From: Alligator mississippiensis | Lineage: Eukaryota; Chordata; Crocodylia; Alligatoridae | Assembly: GCF_030867095.1 (NCBI RefSeq) | Contig: NC_081824.1 | Span: forward strand, 252,341,956 to 252,405,955 | Length of the DNA: 64,000 bases | Direction: 5' to 3' | In this document: piece after piece, positions 54,505 through 64,000 of the stretch | Layout: each line of letters opens with the position of its first letter | How positions within the stretch are numbered: the first letter of the stretch is position 1 | The notes under the pieces: model-generated | Database searches by the model: none | Seen by the model: only the letters and a program-made list of their open reading frames with translations | What the model was told of the DNA's origin: nothing | Position numbers and translations under genes: made by a program

Positions 54505-54645
54505 TTGAAGTGAAATTGCTTGCTCTGCCATACAGTTCCATCATAACCCTGTGCAGGTCACTTGGTTTCTGTGCACCTCTATTCCCCACATCTATAGAGG
54601 TGCTTCACTGCCCTCTGGGAATAATAAATTAAAGGCTGTAAGGCA
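54505..54645 (+). mobile_element. MIR SINE relic
   Basis: GTGCAGGTCACTTGGTTTCT, then GTGCACCTCTATTCCCCACA and TCTATAGAGGTG, follow the MIR 'GGGCAAGTCACTT...CTGTGCCTCAGTTTCCCCATCTGTAAAATG' order. Diverged. Confidence 0.6.
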
Positions 54646-57250
54646 CAGCAAAGCTCTGGCAACAGGAGACAGACCTTGGACAGCTGTAGAATATCTCCAG
54701 GCTGAGAACCCAGTCTAACTGCCCTGCAACGAGTGTAATTGTTGAAATGCAACTACCTCATGTACAGGCTCTTTACAGAGCAACTGAGTTATAGGCCAGT
54801 AGGGTGGTGTCAGTGTGAAAAAGCATTGCTAACTGCTGGCATGCAGCAGCTTGCCATGCACAAGGTTGTGTCTAATGCTAGCTGAACAGAACAGAAGGAA
54901 GCAGGTGCAGCAAGCAAGCCAGAGAGAGGAAGTCAGTGCTATGAGATGAGGGAGAAGAGGTGACCCATATGGCTGTAAAATCTGCTAATTACTGCCAGCT
55001 GATGAAGAGGGAAGGGAGGTGTTCGGAATCAGTTGCCTTTGCTCACTGGTCTTGCTGGGAGAGGTTTGATACTGGGCTCCCAAGGGGTGCTGAGTATGTA
55101 GGGACCCGGAGGCCCTGGCTCCTCTCTGGGAAAAGGGCTGTCACCTGAAATGCATAAAACTTTCCACATATCCATCATCTAAGGTCCCCCCCAGCAAAAA
55201 TAAAAGTCGGTGCCTATGCCAAGAGTTCCTTTTTGGGCTCCCAAGCTCCCACAGAAATTGCTTGGAGAAAGAAAAAGACAGGTGTGGCTAGGTACCTTCC
55301 CCCCAGCCTGGGACCCTCTTAGCAATAGTCAGAAATTTGTGATTGCTTTCTGATCTGCCAGTAAAGCACTCAAGGAGAAGGTACTACCCAAGGAGAAGTT
55401 ATCTAACCAAGAAAATCTACCCAAGGAGTAGGTGTCTTTTAAAAGGGTCTTCCCCCCAGAGTGGGTTACAAGCCCCCTCTTATTTTGGCCTTTTAAATCT
55501 GTTTCTCTCTGGTGTTCCTCTTACCCAAACATTATTGTAGGGCTGTTTATGAGCGATGCAGCACTGTTCACACAGCCCCGTGGGCCACAAGCCATTCAGT
55601 GATGCAGATGGCTGGCTTGTGAGCATGGAGGCTGTGCACACCAGGGTGTTATTGGAGGGCCTCTCTCAGGTGCTGGGTCACTCCTCTTGATTAATTAGTG
55701 TAGCATTGTTTCTGAACACCGGACCGAGCACACTGGTTTGCCAGTGTAGAACTGAGAGCACTAGAAGGATTTGTTCTTTTATATGCGTTCCTGATAGCTG
55801 AACCGTAAACTCCCCCTCACAATTGTTAGGAGCGTTGGCTTTTTTCTCACTGGCATGTTGTGGGGTCTTCAACAGAGATTGTGCTATCTGGCATTCTTTA
55901 TCCTGTTTCTCTTAAGACAATTAGAAACTTCTTTCAGAAAAAGGGAAACACAAATGATTTTTGAAAGCAAGTAGCAAGGGGGGGAGGCAGACTGTTCTGG
56001 TCTCTCCTCTCTCCCTGCTTTGTTACTGCCCCCTTTACATTAATTGTCTTTCAAAGCAGCCCCCAGACCACCATCCTCCTTGTGTCCCTTTACCAAGAGC
56101 TAAATGCTTCTTCCTGCTCTCTTAGTTGCATCCCTTCACATCTCAGATTGAGACTAGCCCTTCCTGCTTCATCTAATGAGAGCAAGGAGAAGGGGAGAAA
56201 GAGTGCTAGAGACTGGAAGGAAAGAGAGTCCATGGGTGGGATTCTGCTCGAGCCTTCTCTTTCCAGCCCCATCATTTCTCCTCCATCTCTGGGACATACA
56301 CATTTGCTCTGAGGCAGCAGCCTCACACAGTTCCTCCTCAGATAAATCCTTCTTCTCAGACTTAGCTTTGTCCCTGGCCAACTCCTGTGTCTATCACATG
56401 CCTACCTGCCTGCCTGAGAGTTTTATACAGTTCCTGTGATCTCTGAGTAGCATCCATATGAAGTCAGTAACAATAGTAAAGTCCTGGTGGACCCTGTGGC
56501 AGCATCAGGTCCTGTGAAGCAGCTTCCTCAGGTCTGTCAAGCAGACCTTCCTTGTAGGGCTATTGGGATTCCCAGGACTGGGATTGCTGCAGGCCTGGCG
56601 TCCTCACACCTAGCACTGGTTCCTTTATAATAATGCCTTGCTGTGATACTTGTTGACCTCTGTATTTTGTACAGTGCCACTATAAAATGCCAAAGGTAAA
56701 TGCAAGGCTTCATTTAAAGTCCAAATAGAGTAAAAGCCAGTCTGTCCCCTGGCTGTAGACTTTAAGAGGGGAATTTAAAAGGGCTTCCACTGTGATACCC
56801 CTGTCTGTAGACATGAAATATAATTAATATCCTGGTTGTTCAAGTCCACAAACACGCTCTGCTGTGGGTCTAGCCACAACAGGACAACATTATTCATACA
56901 GACACACAGGGTGAGGTCAGAACAAGTGCTCTGTTGTGTGGTCAAGACTGGAGAAGGAAGACTGTCAAATAGGTTTCAATCAGGCGTCAGTCATATCCCA
57001 CAGAGAGCAAGGACCAAGGGCAACCCTGCTAAAGCCAGTGGGGTTATCCCAGATTTACAAATAAGTAATCCTGAGTCCTAGCTCTGTAATCATAGCACAA
57101 GCACAATGGAGTAGATTCCCAGGGGCTGGCTTCCCTAAGGATACAGTGTGCTACAGCAGCACAAGGCAATGCAGCGTGATGCTAAAGGAAACTACGTTCC
57201 AGCTGTAAGCCCGTGAGACTGCACAACACAATAGCACGGTGGAGCACAGG
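54646..57250. other. Non-coding low-copy DNA
   Basis: No gene recognised. A short tandem of ACCCAAGGAGAAG-like units lies at 55370-55432. There are no confident transposon ends. Confidence 0.4.
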
Positions 57251-57660
57251 GGCCTCTCTGCTCTTTCTCAGAGCCTAGGAAAATAACTCAGTTTCTCAGT
57301 GGGAACATGGGTTCCCATTAAGCAGAACAACAAAAGCAGTTCCCAGGACTCTGGATAATAATCATTGTTTCCCAAGCTGCCTAATTATTATTTTGACTGT
57401 ATGAAAACTGGGAGGGAAAACACAAGATACAATATTTTCCTGGCGAACTCACAGAGAGGGGGCTGAACTATATTTCAGGCAAGCCAACTGTTAAATATTA
57501 AGTTAGTCTCAACCTTAACAAGAGCCAAGCAGCCACTTTTAACTTCTCAGGCAAGGCTTTTTCTGGCCTTGCCAAGCACCAGGGGATCAACCAATAGGGG
57601 ACAAAACAAGCAGCATGTGACTTCAACCACATAACCCTTTCTAAAGAGCCTGGCTCCTAA
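57250..57660. other. Candidate conserved non-coding element
   Basis: This repeat-free AT-rich stretch carries several transcription-factor-like words: CTAATTATTATT (homeodomain type), AACCACA (RUNX type) and ACAAT (SOX type). Conservation cannot be judged from one sequence. Confidence 0.2.
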
Positions 57661-59435
57661 AGAGGATAATGTACCACAAAAATTTGCTTGACATACAGCA
57701 CAGGCAGCCAGAAAATGGGCAGGATGGCGGGGGAAGGGGCTGGCTTAGGAGGGAGGTGGAGAGACTGTATTAATCTTAGAAGAGAGATTGTATTGGTGTG
57801 GAAAAAATTCCATACACAATGTCACGTTTCTGCAGAAGCCCTGGTATTTCAGGAAGGAGCATGATTCAAGTATTTAAAGTTTGCCCACAACTATTTTCAC
57901 AGCACTAGCTAAAGGACAGATCAATAGTTGTCTATCTGTAACCCACCTGCCATGTTCTGAACCCCAATCTTTCTCTACATACAATATGCTATGGGGTTAG
58001 CGCTCTGAGGCTTTTATAATTCATGGGTAGAAATGTAGGTCAGGAAGCTCAGTAGCTTTATAATGCAGGTGATACAGTGAACTGGTTAAGTCATGCTTCT
58101 TGGCTATCAAGGCATTAATTTGCATAATTAAGAAAAATGATGCTTCGGGCAAAATCCTGCCCTTACAGGTAGGAACTACGCTGTTAGAAAAAGGTGGACA
58201 GGGGAACAGTGCCAGCTCTATGCATTACTTACCAAGAAGCAAGATGGTTCAAGTCAGACAGGCACAAGTGCCTGGGGTCCTTGGATGAGGAGCACCATAT
58301 GCCCTAGCTGCCACATGCTGCTGGCAGCAAGATGTGTCCGTGGTCTGGCTAGGTCACTAGAGTCCAGCCTCCACCCAAGGGTGCCATGGTACACTGGCTG
58401 GCCTGGTGTCCAAATCAGCCATCCCTCTGCCATGTTTTCATGTACTGGGTTAGAATCCTGACTTGCTGCTTGTGTGGAGTGGCTTCCCTTGGACAACACC
58501 CAGCCAGGTAAAGGCAGGATTGACATGCGGAGAATGGGACGGGATAAAACTCATTCCATATGTGCTCTATGCCATAAAGCTATCTCATTATCCTTATAAT
58601 GCGCACAGCCTAAGCAGTGTCCATGGCTTGGGATCCTCTCCAGGGCTGAGAAATCTGTACCTGCAACCCCTCAAGCAGAGAGGAGGCAGTCTGTATACTA
58701 CACACCACATAGTGCTGCCCACCTCCAATTCCCAACATTTGTGATTCCAACAGGAGATCATCTACCTTGAAGCATATTGTGCATCTGACAGTATTTTGGA
58801 GATGAGAAAAATATAGAGATACAGTGTCAGGGTGTGAGGACATTTAGACTTCTCATTGCACCACAATTGTATATTTGCTGTGGTGTAAGAGTGGTGTGCT
58901 GGAATGCTGTTTGTCTTACACCCCCAAAAAAGTTATTTTGGCCTCCATTCAGATCCTTCTCTACCCAGAGGGGGAGATGGATTTGAAGAATAACTGCCTG
59001 GAGGAAGAGAGCCAGGCACATAAACTCTTCCATTTCCTCTCTCCTTTGCTCATTTTAAGAACATGTTGATACTTGTCCATGCAACTGGAGCTTCCCACCT
59101 GTATCCCCTTACATATCCACTTGCAAGCAGTTTCCACTTCATGGATATTGTGCAACATGTTTAAAGTGCCAGCACCAATTTGTTTACTCAACTTATCATA
59201 CTTTGCAGGATTCACTTACCGTAAGGAAGCTCCATTTAAAGAGAGAGTCTTGCAGCCCAGAATTTCACTTCTATCAAAAAAAAATGGCATTTAACGCCTA
59301 ACAAGCTCTGCAAATGTTTATGTCGGTTTGTCTGATTAATAGCATTTAACATTGATACAAAAAAATCCATCCCCAGAGAGCTTGATATTAGTTAAGAAAT
59401 CCTCACAGTTTGACCTGGTAAAGTGAAAATATAAA
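57660..59435. other. Non-coding DNA
   Basis: No gene or confident repeat seen. Confidence 0.35.
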
Positions 59436-59439
59436 TGTT

Positions 59440-59565
59440 TAGAAATGGGGAAACTAAGGCACAAAGTTGTGAGTGACTTGTCTGAGGTCTTAGAGGAACT
59501 ATTTGTTAGACTACCATTGGAATCCAGGTTCTTCAGGTTGCCAGCCCAAAACTCAGGCTGCTAGA
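59440..59565 (-). mobile_element. MIR SINE relic
   Basis: AATGGGGAAACTAAGGCACA, AAGTTGTGAGTGACTTGTCT and a 'GAGGTCTTAGAGG' phrase, then GGAATCCAGGTTCTTCAGG, is the antisense MIR order ('GGGAAACTGAGGCACAGAG...GTGACTTGCCCAAGGTCAC...AACCCAGGTCT'). Confidence 0.78.
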
Positions 59566-60024
59566 TGAAATTCTGTTGTTCAGAGATGATTTGTAAGTGT
59601 CAAGCAGGCCTTGCTTCTTATTCTCCCTGGCATGGGGGAACTCTCTCTGAGTTTGATAAGTTATTTATTGGGGACAGACATGGAAGCCTTGCTACTGGTG
59701 ATTTGCATACTATTAGCCAGATTGCACTTGCAATCCACATATACGTCACCAACAGCTCCAGGTTCCAAGTTCTGGGAACAGATAAAGAGATCTGAGTAAC
59801 GCAGGTTGGCAAGAGATTTTTTACTATTACCTTTGGGAGACAGCCGTCATCATGAGACATGCAGATCAGATTCTGACCCATGGGAGTTTTCTCCAAGTAA
59901 CACTAAGCCTCTATCAGCTCCCCCATAAATTTTCTCTCTTGCTTGCAGAACATGATACTGTTATGGAAGTAGGGAGCTATAGTTGCTGGTGGGTATTTAT
60001 GGAGTAAAACATTGATCATTTATG
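59566..60024. other. Non-coding DNA
   Basis: No gene or confident repeat seen. Confidence 0.35.
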
Positions 60025-60032
60025 TGCTGTAT

Positions 60033-60551
60033 CACGGGCAGTTCTAGAAGTTTGAAAACAGGTGGGGGTTCAGGTGGTGAGGCGCATTGTCACATATAAA
60101 AAAACACATTTTTTTCAGTTAAATATAAACGAGAAGCTTTACTAATATGCTGGGGGTCTGAGGCTGTATTATTTGGTTTAGGATTGAAGCAAAAACAAAT
60201 ATAACTCCATTGGAATGAGTCAAAAACCATCTGCAGGACTATGAAATAGGAGCTTCAATACCAGGAGCAGCTATATGGAACTTCAGAACAAAGGACAGTT
60301 TGATTGATGGAACATCAACACTATTAAAAAGGTTGTTAACACCTGTGGAATGAAGAGTTTAGAAGGGATCAGGTACATTATAATAAGCCATGATGTCAAG
60401 GGACTCCTTGACATCCCAGTAGCACTGTCTGACTAGAAATGCTGCTACAATTGCTAGGTAGTTGATTTTATACTTTGGGTGGAGCAAGAATCAAAGGGGG
60501 TGAGGGGGAGGAGGGCAAGTGCACCAGTGCTTCCCTCTCAATCTGCCCCTG
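60033..60551 (+). mobile_element. hAT MITE (family Z, copy 2)
   Basis: It aligns with 48941-49690 through the shared phrases GGTGGGGGTTCAGGTGGTG, CACATATAAA, AGCTTTACTAATATG, TTAACACCTGTGGA and GGGCAAGTGCACCA. The ends are CACGGGCAGTTCTAG and CAATCTGCCCCTG. The flanks TGCTGTAT (60025-60032) and TGCTGTAC (60552-60559) match at 7 of 8 positions. It is 519 bp, shortened internally relative to copy 1. No transposase. Confidence 0.83.
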
Positions 60552-60749
60552 TGCTGTACCCCTGTGGCTACACAGACATAGATGCATACTGGCAGGTGGT
60601 GACCAAGTACGAGACCCCAGCCCCACCCAAGGATTGCTTGCCCTAAAGGTAAGTGTCAGTATATCTAAAGATCTTGGCACCAGCAAAAGGTGGCCTCAGA
60701 CATGGATGGGAGAACAAGTTTCTGTGCATGTGACCCCTCATTAATGCCA

Positions 60750-60830
60750 GGGACTGGGGTGGAGGCAGTCTGGCCTAGTGATTAGGCCACTAAGGGAAAG
60801 CAAGGGCCTGGGTCAGAGGACAGGAACCAT
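60750..60830 (+). mobile_element. tRNA-derived SINE (MIR-like) 5' fragment
   Basis: GGAGGCAGTCTGGCCTAGTG, then ATTAGGCCACTAAGG, resembles the A-box end of MIR ('CAGTGTGGTGTAGTGGTTAAGAGC'). Only the first 60-80 bases are present. Confidence 0.4.
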
Positions 60831-60983
60831 ATTACAAAATCCAGAGGGAAATCCAAGGGCAAAGTCCACAGCACAATCCAAGATTAGGATCTGGGGATCA
60901 GATTCCGAAATCCAAAGCTAAAATCCAAAAATAAGCCAAAACTAGGGTCAGGAACCAGGAGACCCACACTGCAGGAACTGGGG

Positions 60984-61784
60984 CTAGGAGCAGAAGTTAC
61001 ACATAACCTGATTTAAGTGATCAGAAACTGGTTTAAACCTGTAACAGAATAGAAATTCATTGTATATAAACCAGTTTCAAAATGGTTGAAACTGGTTTAA
61101 GGTAAACCTGGTTGACTATAGTATCAGACTTAACTGATTTAGGTCAAACCAGTTGATGAAACTGCTGTCCCAGACCCCTCCCTGGTTCAAGTTAAATCAG
61201 TCCCCCAGCATCCCAGCATTTTTCAGCCCTGGCCTGGGCTGTGCTGTCTGCTCCAGAAAGCAGGGCTGGCCCTGCCCCTCTGCTCCCTAGCTGGAGCAGT
61301 GAGGGCTGGTTCACTGGCCTCACTGGCTGGCTAGCTGCGCCCCCCCAGGCAAACCCTGGCTGGGATCTGGGGCCAGGGAAGGGGCTTAAACTTCCCTTCC
61401 CCTGAGTACAGAGCTGCCCTGCCCTGCTTATTTAGTGCTGGCCGCGACTGTGGACTACAAATCCCAGAGGCACCTAGAAGCAGGAAAAGGAAGTAATGAG
61501 CAACTTGCAGAGTCCTGCTGTTGTGATTGTGAACTGCAATCCCAGAGACCTTGGGGGCAGCAGGTAGAGAGAGTGAACACACAGCCCATGCTGACTACAT
61601 GCCAGAGAGCTGTGTTCTAGTGCCCCCCAGCTTCTGGGTTGAGCCACTGCAGGCATGTGGCTGGATTTCCTGAATCAAAAGTGAATGTCTGTTCATTTGT
61701 TTATTGGTTCAATCTTTGCAGCTTAGACTAACCTACAAAGACTGAATCAATTCAGCCTCAGGTTTTTTGACTATCTGTACTTAG
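60984..61784 (-). mobile_element. Family X DNA transposon (copy 2, near full length)
   Basis: The plus strand runs from CTAGGAGCAGAAGTTACAC to TTTTTTGACTATCTGTACTTAG. The reverse complement of the right end, CTAAGTACAGATAGTC, and the left end are degenerate inverted repeats of a CTAGGGACAGA consensus. The 801-bp copy is inverted relative to 47885-48623. It contains AT-rich AAACTGGTTTA palindromic words on one side and a GC-rich centre. No target duplication and no coding frame were found. Superfamily is probably hAT. Confidence 0.72.
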
Positions 61785-64000
61785 TCCAGGAGGCTTGCCA
61801 CAGTAGAACTTTGACTGGCTCAAACTCAGGGCCCCGTCTGATGCTAAGTGGTTAAGTGGTGCTCCCAACATCCAAACAAGATGCTTGCTGTTCCTAAACT
61901 GGTGCAGAGTTCATTGGATAAGGCTTACTACAGGTGTGACTGCTGAGATACTTGTCCCAAGCTGGCCTGTCTGATCAGAGTCCCTGACAATTAGTATACC
62001 TCAGCCCTGGCCTTCACGAAATTCACTTTTCATGTCCCTTCTGCTAACACCACCAATTAGGGGGCCAAGGAAGGATGTTTGTGATGATGATAGATGTGCT
62101 TCAGATGTTCATAGACTGGGAAACATACTAAGAGATGCCAACTCACTGGACAAAAGCCACATCAGAGAAGTCCAGAATTGGTTAACATTATCCAATGCCA
62201 GCCTAGCATAGCTTTGACCTATCATCTTAAACATTGGAATCTTTCTCTCCAGCGAGCTACATCCTCCAGACAATCTATTCCACTAACATGGAAAGGACCT
62301 AATAGATACTCCACAGAGAGGCCTCCCCTGTCAGAGAAGCGCTCAGATGGGGATGCTGTGGGCTCACAGAAGAGAAGCTGCCTGAAGAATCAGAACCTAT
62401 GTTTCTGTTGATTTAGGCTTTTGCAGAGATATTGTGGCAGTCCTGGCTCCTTCAACTTCCTCTTCCATGTGGGCTCTCACTGTTATGAGCATCAATTTAG
62501 CACACTCAGTAGCAGCAACATTAGGAGACCGGTGGCTATGAAAGCTATGGAAGCTTAGACAATATCTCTTGCACAAAAATGCAAGACAGTGGCTGGGGCA
62601 AGACTGGGTTGTGGTAACAAGCCTGCCACAAAAAATATCACACTCCACTAACGGCTTGCAAACCATTAGGCATAAGAGAGAAAGGAGCTTGTGGTACCCA
62701 ATACCAGACCTATGCCATAAAATAATAGGAGTGATGGTCCCCCTAAAAAGAAAATTGTTGGCAGAGACCCGACACACTCATCACATGTATATCTCCAAGT
62801 TAGGAAGGCTAGAGAAAAAGGCTGAGCCAGTGTAACTAAAGAAGGCAAGGAAACTACATATACAGTTCAAATGAACTAGCAACTAAAAAGACAAAAGACT
62901 AAATATACATTTCAAGCAAAACCTGTAAAACGTGCGTTGTATACCAGAAAGATGTCCTGTATGGGACATCCTCACATTTCTTAAAACAGGCATCCAATAT
63001 TTAAGGTGTTACAAATGTCTCAGTCATTCAGTGTATGTCTGGAGTTTTGTAAATAGACCATCACCAGAACAAGCTATTGTAAATTTGCCCCACTGATAAA
63101 CAAATACCCAAAGATGGTTCCCATAACCAGTGCCTCTAGATATCCTCTTTGACCACTCAAGGCCCATCACATTTAATTGCCAAGCAAGTCAGTGGCTGTG
63201 AGAAACACCTAAACAAATCCAAAAATATGAGCCAGGCAATTTAACAATTGTAATGTGATGGTCACCCTTTTCCTCCCTGTTTTGTTCAGACTCTAATCAG
63301 CCAACCATGAATGAAAAATGCTTTGAATCTATACAATTAAACAGTATAAAGCAAGACAAAACTGCAAGCAAGGTGTGCAGTCCATGAAAGATCAAGAAGC
63401 CATACTGCACACAGCTTAACCAGCAAACGATCCTGCTCGGTGAAGGCTGCAAGACTGGACCAGCTTCCTCTGCCTGCAGTGGAGAGAGAACACTACTGCC
63501 ACTAAATATGTGCTGGGACTTTTTGTAATAGATCATTTTATATTGGGAAAGAGTCTTTTTCTGTCATTTAGTTTTGTAGCTTGTTGGTAGTTATTAAAAC
63601 AAGCCTTTCTGCTATTAATCAACCAAGTGTTATGTCAATTCTTAAAGCACCAGGCTTAAAACCCCATTTTACGTGCAACAGAGACTTCAGAGAAAAGAGG
63701 CTAGTGCAGGTGCAGCAAGAGAAGTTAAAGGGAATGCACAGGAATGCAGAGAGTCAGTGGAAAAGCTCAAAGGGAGACCCAGGTCATTCTTGTGATATGC
63801 GTTCTAAGAGAACCCCTTGTGTGTGCAGTCAGTTATAGGTAGTGTTTGGTTATTCCTTATTTCCTTGCATTTTCATTCAAAAATGATATAAAAACCTAAA
63901 AGTGCAGACATGAAAGGTTTGAATGTGTTCCCTTTCTCCTCCATCTTCCCCTGGTGCGTTGCAATACATCTCTGAGTCCAATCTCTGTTAATGATATTCC
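61785..64000. other. Non-coding low-copy DNA
   Basis: No gene recognised. The opposing frames at 62397-62777 (minus, 126 codons) and 62569-62835 (plus, 88 codons) overlap and neither has a domain that I can name. No confident repeats. Confidence 0.4.

Noticed and set aside
62397-62835. Opposing frames of 126 and 88 codons
   Set aside because: They overlap on opposite strands and neither gives a recognisable protein.

Overview
The window looks like vertebrate intergenic or intronic DNA from a reptile. Many CR1 LINE fragments carry the sauropsid-type 3' tail (GGTCCCTTCCGACCCTA followed by an ATCTATGA-type octamer). They sit beside abundant non-autonomous hAT elements and old MIR-like SINEs. 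A crocodilian is the best guess and a turtle is possible; this is inference from repeat content. No intact host gene, exon series, rRNA, tRNA or CRISPR array could be supported. Long open frames fall in GC-rich repeat cores or in LINE remnants.

Layout. 1-6.1 kb: an 821-bp hAT element with target duplication, a degenerate MITE, and a 2.38-kb hAT element with a perfect 8-bp duplication and a solo endogenous-retrovirus LTR inside it. 7.1-9.3 kb: a decayed LINE with reverse-transcriptase motifs, then a CR1-like tail and a small hAT MITE. 13-20 kb: CR1 pieces, three more hAT elements with target duplications, a near-perfect hairpin, and a 280-bp unit present at two sites. 21-28 kb: a 370-bp direct-repeat pair, a CTCF-like motif, a possible LTR remnant, further DNA-transposon pieces and a CR1 3' end.

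31.2-33.4 kb: the largest CR1 copy, 5'-truncated, minus strand, with a recognisable RT domain and an altered catalytic motif. 40.1-41.6 kb: a CR1 copy nested in a DNA transposon. 42.1-46.8 kb: three DNA elements, two of them built round long inverted repeats. 48-61 kb: two pairs of related hAT families, a Tigger-like MITE with TA duplications, and a CR1 copy split by a 385-bp retro-inserted sequence of unknown origin flanked by a perfect 14-bp duplication. The remainder is low-copy sequence with microsatellites, MIR relics and some possible regulatory sequence.

The main result is a dense population of hAT-type non-autonomous elements, ten of them with 8-bp target duplications visible by eye (two perfect, eight with one or two mismatches). 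Several have GC-rich fold-back or tandem cores. No transposase is visible here, so they would have been moved in trans. No new multi-gene system was found.
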